This document shows positions 34,813 through 43,815 of a DNA stretch of 57,123 bases, piece by piece. The stretch comes from QFOX01 sp044237845. Its GTDB lineage: Bacteria > Pseudomonadota > Alphaproteobacteria > Rickettsiales > UBA3002. The translations under genes and the position numbers were made by a program. Where the stretch lies: positions 1 through 57,123 of the forward strand of contig JBIIEL010000011.1 in NCBI GenBank assembly GCA_044237845.1, in the 5' to 3' direction. Position 1 is the first letter of the stretch, and every line of letters starts with the position of its first letter. Under the pieces are notes generated by a model. That model worked only from the letters and a program-made list of their open reading frames with translations. It had not been told where the DNA came from and did no database searches.

Positions 34813-37617
34813 ATGATGCACCATCTTTTTACCGTACCTGCCGGACTGCCGATTGCGGATGTTGCTGCGAAGCATATCCTCCGCGCGCTGACGCGTGAGG
34901 AGCGGCCGCAGGCCGTGGTGTTTGTGCCGACGAGGCGGGCGGCGGTGACCATGCGCGCCGCCTTTCAAAACGCGCTGGCGGGCGAGGCTTCGTTTTTACC
35001 GCGGATTGTACCGCTGGCAGATAGCGAGCAGGCGGTCCTCAGCCTGCTGGGGGAGGCAGCGCCACGGCTTCTCACCAACATTCCGCCCGCGATGCCGGAA
35101 TGGCAGCATCGTTACATGTTGATGGCACAGGTGAAACGCTTTCTGGAACAGCGTCATGGTGTGGTGACGCTCGATTATGCGCTGGCGCTGGCGGATGAAC
35201 TGATAGCGCTGCAGGAGCAATGTGCACGTTCGGGCGTGACGCTTACGCCCGCGCATCTCCATCAGATTGCTTCGGGCAATATGGCGGAACATTGGGAGGA
35301 GGCGTTGGCGTTTCTCGGCATTCTGGCAGCGCATTGGCCGGCGGTAGAAGCGGCGGTGGGCATGACGATATCTGCTGTGCGGGAAGTGGCCGTACTTCAT
35401 GCGCTGACCGATTTCTGGCGTGATTCACCACCGGGAATGCCCGTGTTCGCCGTAGGCTCAACAGCCAGCCAAACTTCCACTGCGGCGTTTTGGCAGGTGA
35501 TTGTTGCTGCTCCGCGCGGCGCGGTGATTCTACCGGGGTGGGACAACACACTGGAAGCACCCGAGTATCAAAGCATCGCGGCCGGGCATCCGCTCTACCA
35601 TCTCAGATTATTTTTGGAGCGCTGCGCTGTTGCGCCTCAGAACGTGATTTCTCTGCCCTTAAAAGAGGAAGCTAACATCACGCATAGCGTGTGGCTTGAA
35701 GCAAGTGCAGATGCGGCGCAGATGCATGCATGGCGCACCCGCCCGTTGCCGCCTTACGCGCATATTCGTCTGGTGCCCTGTGCGCATGCCGAGAGCGAGG
35801 CGCGCACCATTGCGTTGATTTTGCGTGAGGCGCTGGAAGTGCCGGGCAAACGTACCGCGCTGATTACGCCAGACGAGGGGCTGATGGACAGGGTCGCCGC
35901 GCAGATGAAACGCTATGGGGTGACGATTGACCGCCTCTCGCGGGGCACGTTGCGAGAAACCGATTCAGCGAGTGTATGGCTGTTGCTGCTCGCGGCGCTG
36001 CGTGAGCCGGAGCGGTTAGTGCATTTGCGGGCGTTTCTCCATCATTCGCTGGTGAGGGTGGATCCGCATTTCCTAGCGGCGCTTGAGCCTTATTGGTATG
36101 GTACGCGGCCGCGTCGCACCGGGCAGTTGCCTAAAATGGCCGACACGGTTCGGGCGAGTGACGCGTATCATGCGCTTGAGCAGTTGGTGCGGGCATTGCC
36201 TCGCCTTGCGCGGGGGCAAAAAACAGCGTCGGAATGGGTAGTGTCACTGCGTGAGATATTGGCGCTATGGGCACCTGTGAAGGGTGATGCTGCAGAGGCC
36301 GTGGAAGAAGCGCTTGCCGCCCTGAATAGCGCAGATATTCTCGGCAGCCTGACACTCACAGAATTTGTGCCGTTGATGGAAGAGCGGTTTTCTACGCCAC
36401 TGCGTCATGGCGGTCTGGCGGTGCATCCGCAACTGGTGATGCTCACGCCGGTCGAAGCGCGGCTTGAGCAGTTTGATCGGGTGATTCTGGCATCGATGAC
36501 GGATGCTGTTTGGCCGGGCATGACGCCGGGAAATGCCTGGCTTAACCTTGTGGCGCAAGCAGCACTTGGCCTGCCTAAGTCCGAGGAACAGGCAAGTCTT
36601 GCCGCGCATGACGTACTCATGCTTGCCTCACGCGGGGAGGTGTTCATGACCTGGCCAGCGCGAGATAAAGGCGCACTCACGACCCGTTCGCGCTATGTTG
36701 AGCGGCTGGAGACACTGCTAGCTATACATGGGATTGGGTCATCCTCTATTCGTGCCCCGCATTACGAACGCTGGGCAGAGGCGGTCTATCATGCCGAGGC
36801 GTTTACGCCGCATCCACCAATAGCGCCCAAGCCCAGTGCCAGTGAGCGACCCAAAATGCTCCCCGTCAGTGCGCTGGATACGTTGTTCGAAGACCCTTTC
36901 TCTATCTATGCGTGCTACGTGTTGGGGTTGAAAGAGCTTGGCAGTATCGACGCTGAGTTGGAGGCGAGCGATTTTGGCAGTCTGGCGCATAAGGCCATCC
37001 AAGCGCTCACCATTCACTGGAATACGCATGCACGGGCAGCAGAGCAAGACGAGCTGGAAGCGATTGCCGCTACAGCGCTGCGGGATTTCTCGGAGCATCC
37101 ATCTGCTGCGCTGTTCTGGCGTAGCAGGTTGATGCGGGCGCTTGCTTTCGTCAATATGGAGGAGGCTGCTCGGCGGGAACTCGGTATTTCTCAGGTGCGC
37201 TCGGAAGTGCCCATCGCTGCGCGCCTGAGGCTAGCGGAATCTTTGGAAATGGATCTGCAGGGGCGTATCGACCGGATGGAAGAGGGGCGCTCTGGCAGCG
37301 TGATTGCAGACTATAAAAGCGGTGATATTCCGAGTGAAAAAGAGATTCGCGAAGGGTGGAAGCTGCAGCTTTTGGCCTATGCGATGTTGATGGAAGCACT
37401 GCCTGAGGCGGTAGAATATTGGCAGTTGCCGCATGGCCGCTATGCAGGTGAAATTAACCGCGTGGCGATGGTGGATTTGCTTGAGAATAAACTGCCGGAG
37501 CGGTTGAAAGAGGCGCTACGTACCATGCGCGATGCAAAAACACCGTTCCTCGCGACGCCGGAGCGTTTTGGGCACGCGTATGACGGCATCAGCCGTTATG
37601 ATGAGTGGGCGGGATAG
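34813..37617 (+). CDS. addB: double-strand break repair protein AddB (alphaproteobacterial type)
   Basis: 934 residues. The N-terminal half is an inactivated helicase fold (for example QAVVFVPTRRAAVTMRAAF and LPRIVPLADSE). The C-terminal part has the AddB pattern DPFSIYACYVLGLKEL followed by a PD-(D/E)XK nuclease: ASDFGSLAHKAIQ, IADYKSGDIPS with the Asp/Lys pair, and KLQLLAYAMLMEA. It works with AddA to process DNA ends for RecA. In most alphaproteobacteria addA follows directly; here the next gene is convergent and unrelated, so the partner must be elsewhere. Confidence 0.88.
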   Translation: MMHHLFTVPAGLPIADVAAKHILRALTREERPQAVVFVPTRRAAVTMRAAFQNALAGEASFLPRIVPLADSEQAVLSLLGEAAPRLLTNIPPAMPEWQHRYMLMAQVKRFLEQRHGVVTLDYALALADELIALQEQCARSGVTLTPAHLHQIASGNMAEHWEEALAFLGILAAHWPAVEAAVGMTISAVREVAVLHALTDFWRDSPPGMPVFAVGSTASQTSTAAFWQVIVAAPRGAVILPGWDNTLEAPEYQSIAAGHPLYHLRLFLERCAVAPQNVISLPLKEEANITHSVWLEASADAAQMHAWRTRPLPPYAHIRLVPCAHAESEARTIALILREALEVPGKRTALITPDEGLMDRVAAQMKRYGVTIDRLSRGTLRETDSASVWLLLLAALREPERLVHLRAFLHHSLVRVDPHFLAALEPYWYGTRPRRTGQLPKMADTVRASDAYHALEQLVRALPRLARGQKTASEWVVSLREILALWAPVKGDAAEAVEEALAALNSADILGSLTLTEFVPLMEERFSTPLRHGGLAVHPQLVMLTPVEARLEQFDRVILASMTDAVWPGMTPGNAWLNLVAQAALGLPKSEEQASLAAHDVLMLASRGEVFMTWPARDKGALTTRSRYVERLETLLAIHGIGSSSIRAPHYERWAEAVYHAEAFTPHPPIAPKPSASERPKMLPVSALDTLFEDPFSIYACYVLGLKELGSIDAELEASDFGSLAHKAIQALTIHWNTHARAAEQDELEAIAATALRDFSEHPSAALFWRSRLMRALAFVNMEEAARRELGISQVRSEVPIAARLRLAESLEMDLQGRIDRMEEGRSGSVIADYKSGDIPSEKEIREGWKLQLLAYAMLMEALPEAVEYWQLPHGRYAGEINRVAMVDLLENKLPERLKEALRTMRDAKTPFLATPERFGHAYDGISRYDEWAG

Positions 37618-37620
37618 GCG

Positions 37621-37773
37621 TTAGCGACGTACGCGCACGCTGATGGGTGCGGGTTTGCGTTCCGTCATCTTACGGACGAGAATCACGCTAACGGCCAGAA
37701 ATGAAACTGTGCAAAGAAGTACCATAGCTTCAGTAAAACATAAAAAGATTAAAGATGCGTTAATGGCCTGCAT
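37621..37773 (-). CDS. possible 50-residue single-span membrane protein
   Basis: A short frame from ATG 37773, two bases after the stop of the upstream membrane protein gene, so it could be translationally coupled. It encodes one hydrophobic span (SLIFLCFTEAMVLLCTVSFLAVSVILV) and a basic tail (KMTERKPAPISVRVRR) that predicts an inside C-terminus. It ends three bases after the addB stop on the opposite strand. No homologue is recognised and the ribosome site is weak. Confidence 0.4.
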   Translation of the reverse strand: MQAINASLIFLCFTEAMVLLCTVSFLAVSVILVRKMTERKPAPISVRVRR

Positions 37774-37775
37774 TT

Positions 37776-39179
37776 TTATTGCGGTTTGATGAGAATATAA
37801 TTCTGGGCGAACACCAAAAGCACGGTTAGCAGCACAAATCCGAACCCCATGCCGCGACCGATTTGGTAGATCAGTATACGCCCTGCCTTCTGGTGCCACT
37901 CCATCGTCTTGCCATAAAACGCCACGATAATGGTGATGATTGGGTACACATAGCGCCCATCAGCAATTTGGTTGGGGTGCGGTAGGTTATGGAAACGGTA
38001 GAGCAGCATGCCCGTGAGCGCCGCAGCCATAAAGAGAAGAAAATGCCAGACATAATGCTCGTTTTTTGGGAAACGTTTTTCGCGCCATAGTCCATACAAA
38101 ATATAAATAATCATCGCCTGCCAGACAATGCCAAAGGCAAACAAAACGGCCAGTGCCCGCCACTGAATATAATCTCCCACCAGCAAACTGCGCAGGTAGT
38201 AATGCCAGAAGTGAAACATGCTCTGCCCTGCAAACGGGTTGATCATGGTATCGCGCGTGAATTCGTATGGGTCGAAGTAGAAATACATCCACAGCCAGTC
38301 GTATAGGGAGTACGCGACTCCAGGCACAGAAGAGGTCACATGTTTTAAATGGTCGCGCGCAAGGGTCGAGTAGCAGCAAACGGCCATGAACGAGATAGCA
38401 ACAAGCAGGCGTAAGGTGAAGATGCGCTGCAATCTTCGGCGGTGTTGCCAGAGCATGGATAGGGTAAAAAGACTAGTTACTCCTACCAAAAGGAGAGCGT
38501 TATTCTTGGCAAGAATGGCAACTCCAGCACTATAGATGGCGCCAATGATATGCTTTGGCTCTCGTTCTTGTAGCCAGCGGATGATAAAATAAATCACGGC
38601 CATTTCAGCAGGGTACAGAAAAATATCACAGCCAATAAACATCGTTTTTGTCATGCCTACGGGCCAGAATGTCATAAGCGTGAGGCAGAGATAATAGTTG
38701 GCATCACGTGAGGGGAATAATTGACGGAGAGTGAGTGCGGCAAATACCCAGAATGCACTGAATAATATCAATGAGAGATAGCGCACATAATCAAACGGGT
38801 CTGCGCGGTCGCCCACCCATGTACCAAATTCATGAAATCCTGCGGCCAAAATATAATAGGTGGCTGGGTGGCGTGAGGCAGCAATCGACGAGTCAATTGA
38901 TGGCAGTGCGTGATGTTTGGCGATATATTCTACGTAAGGTGCCTGAGCAAAATAATCTGTAGAGAACGTTTGCCAATTGCTGAAGTCAAAAAAACAGCTC
39001 AGGCTGAGGGCGCATGCGGCAAGTAGAATCGCGATACTCATGCGGTCAAACTTCAAGCGATAGAGCGTGAACGCGTAAAGTGCGACGATGGGTACTGCTA
39101 TTGTATAGTAAAAAATAACGACTCCATCGTGTTTCTGCGTGCCTGTTAGGATACGGAGGCAACCATAATGCGGTGGCAT
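37776..39179 (-). CDS. polytopic membrane protein, GT-C glycosyltransferase-like
   Basis: 467 residues with about ten membrane segments. An early extracytoplasmic loop contains YFAQAPYVEYIAKHHALPSID and SRHPATYYILAAGFHEFG. This acidic/HPxxYY pattern resembles the GT-C superfamily (ArnT, DUF2142 and dolichyl-phosphate-sugar transferases). It may transfer a lipid-linked sugar to an envelope glycan; substrate unknown. The start at 39179 has no strong ribosome site and may be further in. It is convergent with addB and divergent from the ICDH-like gene. Confidence 0.7.
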   Translation of the reverse strand: MPPHYGCLRILTGTQKHDGVVIFYYTIAVPIVALYAFTLYRLKFDRMSIAILLAACALSLSCFFDFSNWQTFSTDYFAQAPYVEYIAKHHALPSIDSSIAASRHPATYYILAAGFHEFGTWVGDRADPFDYVRYLSLILFSAFWVFAALTLRQLFPSRDANYYLCLTLMTFWPVGMTKTMFIGCDIFLYPAEMAVIYFIIRWLQEREPKHIIGAIYSAGVAILAKNNALLLVGVTSLFTLSMLWQHRRRLQRIFTLRLLVAISFMAVCCYSTLARDHLKHVTSSVPGVAYSLYDWLWMYFYFDPYEFTRDTMINPFAGQSMFHFWHYYLRSLLVGDYIQWRALAVLFAFGIVWQAMIIYILYGLWREKRFPKNEHYVWHFLLFMAAALTGMLLYRFHNLPHPNQIADGRYVYPIITIIVAFYGKTMEWHQKAGRILIYQIGRGMGFGFVLLTVLLVFAQNYILIKPQ

Positions 39180-39299
39180 GCGGCTGTCTTCTGATTTTTC
39201 CTTGCAAGAAATATGAAAAAACAGAAGCTAAATTAAGAAAGTAGTAACCATTTTCTGCTAGGGTTTGGAATCACATCCGTTCGTTTTTAAGGGAATGCT

Positions 39300-41333
39300 A
39301 TGAGCAGCGATAAGAAGCCAGAAATTCACATCTACGAGGGCGATGGCGCGTTTGCGTATGCGCACGACCAGTTGGTGGCGCCGTTTCTGGAGCGCACGGC
39401 GGGTGATGCACTAAATCTCAAGGGCTATGACTGGAGCGCTTCCAATCGTCTGAAGACGGACGGCGCGGTGGTGACGGACTCCATCGCAGCGGGAAAGGCC
39501 GCTAAAGCGGCGGTGGTGAAGTATCCGGGGGCAACACCGGATGCGGATGAGTTGGAATATCTGAAGGGTAAAACCGCGGCGGACCCGAAAACCGCGCTTG
39601 GTTTGGGCAATTCACCCAATGCGCCGCTGCGTGGCGCAAATGGGTTTGATGCCTCGATTCTGCGCACGCCGGCGGCGTCTTCGCTACTGATTGAGCCGCT
39701 TGAAACTCACTGGAAGCCGGATACGGATGTGGAAATTGCACGTCTTACTGAAGGCGGGCGCCTTGCCAACCAGCAGGTGACGTTAACTTCGCGTGACCAG
39801 TATGTGGAAGTAATTTTTGTTGATGCCGAGGGCAAGGAGCATCAACTCGAGGGGGCGGACGGCAAATATTTCAATCTTGCCGCAGGCTCGCCAGTATCCA
39901 TCACCCATGTTGATAAGGCCAAGGCCGAGGCGTTGATTCGCAACACGCTCGACAAGGCAGTGGCAAAGAAAGCGGATGTGATGCTGAGCCTTAAGAATAC
40001 GGTGCTTAAAAGTATCGATGGGCCGCTCAATAAATTCGCGCAGGAAATTTATAACACGGATTACAAAGCGAAGTTCGAGGCCAACCAGCAATGGTTCGGC
40101 ACCAAGATTGTGGATGACGGATTCGCGTGGTTTCTGGCTGAAGCATCCGGCAAAAAAACGCCGCAGATCATGCTCTCGCCGGACGATGCCTATGGTGCGC
40201 AGATGGAATATGTGCTCGCCGAGGTGAAGAAAAAAGGCCTCAATTACCGCCACACCGATCACCCGGTTGCCGTTGCGCGTTTCTCGAACGCGGTGGGCGA
40301 TGAATATGGCGGCATGCATTTTCCCGGCGTGAAAAAGAAACTCGCTGAGCTGGTAGCGAATGGCGGCGGCACGCTGGTCGTGCGTGATAAGGAAACGAAA
40401 GAAGAGACCTGCCGCCAGTCGGTGCCGAAGGGCGAGGCGATGTGGCTCGTCTCGGCGCAAGACCTCGAAGGGGCGCGTATTTATGCTCGCCGCATGCTTT
40501 ATCAAGCGCTGGATGAGGTAAAAATTGCAGGCACGCCGATCACCCGCGTGCTGTTCGGGTTCGATACGGCTTCGGCGTTTGAAGGTCCCTTCGCTCGCGT
40601 GATTCAGGAAGAAATCGACCGCAAGAAAGATGAGCTTGCCACAAAAGGAATCGAAGCAAAAGTGATGCATCCGGCGCAACTCGCGGCGGATTCACTTACC
40701 AACCCCTCGACCAAGGGCACGTTGCTCGCGCTCAATAATTTATGGGGCGACATCATTGCCGATCTTTACCCTGCACTCGCCAATAACCGCGCGTCGTATG
40801 ACTCCTCGCTCATTTCCAACAAGGGCTTCGTGGTCGAGACCGGCTCCGGCGGCACCGCGCCAGACCTGCTGTTTGGGCGCGATGGCAAAGGCGGTCTCAT
40901 CCGCACGGGTATGTTCAACCTCAATCCGATCGCGATTCTTTCGGGTTTTGCACAGGCAGCGCGTTATAGCGGCTCGGTGGCGTATGCCGATGCGCTTGAG
41001 GCGGCAATCAACAAAACCCTCTGTCAGGGCTATCTCACGGCCGATCTCGTGAATAAGGACGGTTCGCCGAAGCTGCTGCCCGGCCTTTCGGTGCCGGATG
41101 CGATTTCGCTGCCCAAGCCGCGCGCGGTGGATACGCGCGTGTTCATGGCAGCGCTTGAGGTGAATTTGCTCACCGCGCTTGGCAAAGATAGCAAAGCGGC
41201 ACGGGCGGCACTGAACAGCGTTAAAGACCTCGACGTGATTCCGCTGGATGAAGCAGGTGTGCAATCCCTCGCCAAATACGCTACACGAGCAAGCGATCTG
41301 GTGGGTGATACGAGTCAGAAAATTGCCATTTAA
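39300..41333 (+). CDS. isocitrate dehydrogenase-like protein with a large insertion (divergent, 677 aa)
   Basis: The protein is collinear with dimeric NADP-type isocitrate dehydrogenase but far longer (677 against roughly 400-480 residues). SPNAPLR at 105-111 keeps the isocitrate-binding Ser/Asn/Arg of SPNGTIR, and a second Arg lies at 122. LSLKNTVLKSIDGPLNKFAQEIYNTDYKAKFE-type sequence (LSLKNTVLK at 230-237, FAQEIYNTDYKAKFE at 246-260) and VDDGFAW follow. After about 185 inserted residues (285-470), LWGDIIAD (Asp484, Asp488) matches YDGDVQSD, and ETGSGGTAPD and FNLNPIAILSGF match the coenzyme loop and TSTNPIASIFAW. Metal and substrate residues look kept, so it may be catalytic. It stands alone. 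Confidence 0.75.
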   Translation: MSSDKKPEIHIYEGDGAFAYAHDQLVAPFLERTAGDALNLKGYDWSASNRLKTDGAVVTDSIAAGKAAKAAVVKYPGATPDADELEYLKGKTAADPKTALGLGNSPNAPLRGANGFDASILRTPAASSLLIEPLETHWKPDTDVEIARLTEGGRLANQQVTLTSRDQYVEVIFVDAEGKEHQLEGADGKYFNLAAGSPVSITHVDKAKAEALIRNTLDKAVAKKADVMLSLKNTVLKSIDGPLNKFAQEIYNTDYKAKFEANQQWFGTKIVDDGFAWFLAEASGKKTPQIMLSPDDAYGAQMEYVLAEVKKKGLNYRHTDHPVAVARFSNAVGDEYGGMHFPGVKKKLAELVANGGGTLVVRDKETKEETCRQSVPKGEAMWLVSAQDLEGARIYARRMLYQALDEVKIAGTPITRVLFGFDTASAFEGPFARVIQEEIDRKKDELATKGIEAKVMHPAQLAADSLTNPSTKGTLLALNNLWGDIIADLYPALANNRASYDSSLISNKGFVVETGSGGTAPDLLFGRDGKGGLIRTGMFNLNPIAILSGFAQAARYSGSVAYADALEAAINKTLCQGYLTADLVNKDGSPKLLPGLSVPDAISLPKPRAVDTRVFMAALEVNLLTALGKDSKAARAALNSVKDLDVIPLDEAGVQSLAKYATRASDLVGDTSQKIAI

Positions 41334-41355
41334 ATTATTGTATTTAAATGATAAT

Positions 41356-41372
41356 TTATGGCGGACAGGGAG
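41356..41372. repeat. attachment site, left (17-bp direct repeat of tRNA-Ser 3' end)
   Basis: TTATGGCGGACAGGGAG here is identical to 49546-49562. The right copy covers the last 14 bases of tRNA-Ser(CGA) (CTCCCTGTCCGCCA on the minus strand) plus three flanking bases. The left copy is not part of a tRNA and lies 200 bp before the integrase start. Confidence 0.85.
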
Positions 41373-41538
41373 TCATCCTGCAAGCCAAATTTAGAACGTA
41401 AAATAACGTGGTCAAATTCAAACGTTAAGGGGGGCTCATCCCCCTATGATTCGCAGATAGAAAGGCCTTCGACACTTTTTCGGAAATTCTCTACTTGCCA
41501 CTATTCATCTCAGCTTGTAACACCCAATAACAATATTT

Positions 41539-41547
41539 ATGTTGGGC
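41539..41547 (+). repeat. ATGTTGGGC motif near left end of island (possible integrase arm site)
   Basis: The 9-mer ATGTTGGGC also occurs twice near the right end (49485-49493 and 49497-49505). Repeats inside both ends of an integrated element are the usual position of integrase arm-type sites. This is inference from position. Confidence 0.35.
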
Positions 41548-41572
41548 ATTATGATGGGTTGGTATTTGAATC

Positions 41573-42838
41573 ATGCCTAAGAAAGCAAAAGAATTATCTC
41601 CTCTTGCGGTGAAGAGATTGAGCAAGCCTGGTCTTTATGCCGTCGGCGGCGTTTCGGGCCTACAACTTCAAATAAAGGGTGCGGGCGCGAAGTCGTGGAT
41701 CTTGCGTGCCATGGTAGGGGCAAAACGTCGCGATATAGGTTTGGGTGGATATCCTGATGTCGGATTAGCCGAAGCTAGGGAAAAAGCGCGACAGGCAAGA
41801 TTGGTTATTGACGGTGGCGTCGATCCTATTGCTTCTAAAAAGGCCGCTAAGAGCGCTTTAATCGCAGCACAGGCTTCACAAATAAATTTTGAAGAGTGCG
41901 CGACCCGTTATTTGGCAGATAACAGGTCTCAGTGGAAAAATGCTAAACACGCAGCCCAGTGGGAAAGCACCATCAGAGAATATGCCTTTCCTTTAATCGG
42001 CAAAATGCTCGTAAACGATATTCATCATACGCATATTCTCGAAATTCTTAACCCAATCTGGAAAACAAAGACTGTCACGGCGAAACGCCTGCGCGGGAGA
42101 ATCGAAAAAGTTTTGGATTGGGCCACGGTCTCGCAATACCGCGACGGCCTTAATCCTGCGCGCTGGCGGGGGCATATGGCAATGCTACTACCTAACCCTG
42201 GCAAAATGACCAAAGTAAGAAATCATCCAGCTCTTGATCGCTCACTGCTCGGCGATTTTATGCAAGATTTGGCAAATCGAAACGGGTCAAGCGTCCGTGC
42301 TTTAGAATTTTTGATATTTACAGCATGCCGTTCAGGTGAAGCCCGCGGCGCAACATGGAATGAGATTGATCTAAAGCAGGCAATTTGGACGATTCCCGAA
42401 GATCGCATGAAAATGGGTAAGCAACATGTCATTCCGTTGACTACGCATGCATTGAAACTGCTAAATAAATTGCCCCGCATCAACAGTAGTAATCTTCTGT
42501 TTCCTGCTGCCAGCGGCAAGATGCTATCCGACATGGCTTTAACAGTTCTGATGCGCAAAATGCACGAAGCAAAAATCAAAAACGACAGTGACAGTGTAGG
42601 TTATATCGACAAGAAAATAAAAGCTCCCGCTGTTCCTCATGGTTTCCGTAGTACCTTTAGGGATTGGGCCGCTGAAAATACCAATTATTCACGTGAAGTG
42701 GCTGAGCAAGCACTAGCGCATACCATTAAAGATAAATCAGAAGCATCATATCGTAGGGGCGAATTGCTTGAGAAGCGTCGCCGCATGATGAAAGACTGGG
42801 CGGAGTTTTGTAGTTCCCCGTCACGAGAACGCTTATGA
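41573..42838 (+). CDS. int: P4-type tyrosine site-specific integrase
   Basis: 421 residues. The N-terminal DUF4102 arm-binding domain has ARAMVGAKRRDIGLGGYPDVGLAEAREKAR-type sequence (GLGGYPDVGLAEAREKARQ) and DPIASKK. A SAM-like core-binding domain lies at about 105-190. The catalytic domain shows Arg253 in TACRSGEARG, Lys283, His356 and Arg359 in PHGFRSTFRDW, His383 in LAHTI, and nucleophile Tyr393 in SYRRG. It is therefore intact. It should integrate and excise the island at the tRNA-Ser 3' end. Its stop overlaps the next gene's start as ATGA. Confidence 0.95.
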   Translation: MPKKAKELSPLAVKRLSKPGLYAVGGVSGLQLQIKGAGAKSWILRAMVGAKRRDIGLGGYPDVGLAEAREKARQARLVIDGGVDPIASKKAAKSALIAAQASQINFEECATRYLADNRSQWKNAKHAAQWESTIREYAFPLIGKMLVNDIHHTHILEILNPIWKTKTVTAKRLRGRIEKVLDWATVSQYRDGLNPARWRGHMAMLLPNPGKMTKVRNHPALDRSLLGDFMQDLANRNGSSVRALEFLIFTACRSGEARGATWNEIDLKQAIWTIPEDRMKMGKQHVIPLTTHALKLLNKLPRINSSNLLFPAASGKMLSDMALTVLMRKMHEAKIKNDSDSVGYIDKKIKAPAVPHGFRSTFRDWAAENTNYSREVAEQALAHTIKDKSEASYRRGELLEKRRRMMKDWAEFCSSPSRERL

Positions 42839-43485
42839 AAACTGCTGGGCAAATCAAACGAGATAAAATGATACGAGAGCAGCAAGAAAAAGAACTTCGC
42901 GCGATAATTTCAGGTTTTGATCGCCAACCCCAATATCTTGATGAACTTGTCGAACGCCTCATTAGTCATAAAAACATATCTGTGCGCGGGCCAGTCCTAG
43001 GCCCTAAAGGCAAAGGCCTTACACCGAAGCAGGTGACGAAGCGCATTGATGGGATACTCATTCACTTGCAGAAGGCAAAAGACCTCTATCTTGAAATTTC
43101 TCCTGAGACGATACGTGCGGATATTGCGCCAATGGAGCTATTGGTTAGCACTGCTGATCAAGTAACCTTTACGCGCAATGTTGAGAGAAAAAGCGACTTT
43201 CCTGACATTTATGGGCGATGGGTGTTCGACGCGTTAAGCGTAATGATGAATTGGCTCAATACCCAGCGGGGCATGTTTATTGGCAATCAATTTACAAGCA
43301 AGCAGGTAGACGACGCTAAAACACTATTTGCTGCAGCTGATTGTGCCCAGGCAGGAATTACCGTAAGCACCGCCGCCGATGCTCCTTTTCACCAAATCGC
43401 CGCTTGGCTTTTAGATAAAGTAGATCCGAAACGACAAATAGAGCGGGTAAAACCTCGATTGATAAAACAGGGTAAAAATAAATAA
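42835..43485 (+). CDS. island protein of unknown function, coupled to int
   Basis: 216 residues, soluble and basic at both ends, starting in a 4-bp overlap with the integrase stop. The N-terminus is helical (AGQIKRDKMIREQQEKELRAI). A middle segment has SVRGPVLGPKGKGLTPKQVTKRIDGIL. An aromatic block FPDIYGRWVFDALSVMMNWLNTQRG follows at about 124-146. I recognise no domain. Coupling to int suggests a role in mobility or control, but this is not shown by sequence. Confidence 0.7.
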   Translation: MKTAGQIKRDKMIREQQEKELRAIISGFDRQPQYLDELVERLISHKNISVRGPVLGPKGKGLTPKQVTKRIDGILIHLQKAKDLYLEISPETIRADIAPMELLVSTADQVTFTRNVERKSDFPDIYGRWVFDALSVMMNWLNTQRGMFIGNQFTSKQVDDAKTLFAAADCAQAGITVSTAADAPFHQIAAWLLDKVDPKRQIERVKPRLIKQGKNK

Positions 43486-43566
43486 AAAAATGTCGAAACT
43501 GTCCATACCGTAGATCATCAGAATCACTCAGTCTCTCCTCGTGTCTAACGCATTCACGAGGTAACT

Positions 43567-43815
43567 ATGAAGACCACTAAAACAATCTTGAAACGTGTAA
43601 AGCGCACTGCCGATAATTTAAATATCGAAGCAATCGAGTACGGGCGAGATAAAGTAGTCGCCACTGTATTGGATTGCAGCTGCATGACTGTATGGCGCAT
43701 GGCTAAAAGCGGTAAAATCCCGCAACCTATTAAGATTTCCCCAGGCTGTTCGCGCTTTGACATGGCGGCAGTACGAGCCGCAGTTAAAAAACTACAAGAA
43801 GGAGCCGTAAAATGA
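43567..43815 (+). CDS. AlpA-like helix-turn-helix regulator/excisionase
   Basis: 82 residues with GAGGTAACT before the ATG. The second half, MTVWRMAKSGKIPQPIKISPGCSRFDMAAVRAAVKKL in type (WRMAKSGKIPQPIKI), is the winged-helix pattern of AlpA/Xis regulators: a recognition helix, a KxGKIPxPIKI wing and a conserved R/W-F segment. In P4-like elements such proteins act as excisionase or activate int. It overlaps the following primase gene by four bases. Confidence 0.82.
   Translation: MKTTKTILKRVKRTADNLNIEAIEYGRDKVVATVLDCSCMTVWRMAKSGKIPQPIKISPGCSRFDMAAVRAAVKKLQEGAVK

Noticed and set aside
34734..34952. N-terminal extension of the AT-rich orphan at 34263
   Set aside because: The strong ribosome site at 34733 and the change in composition upstream fix the start; the extension would cross the addB start.
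41358..41612. 84-codon frame starting in the left att repeat
   Set aside because: It starts inside the repeat, overlaps the integrase start, has no ribosome site and no recognisable sequence.
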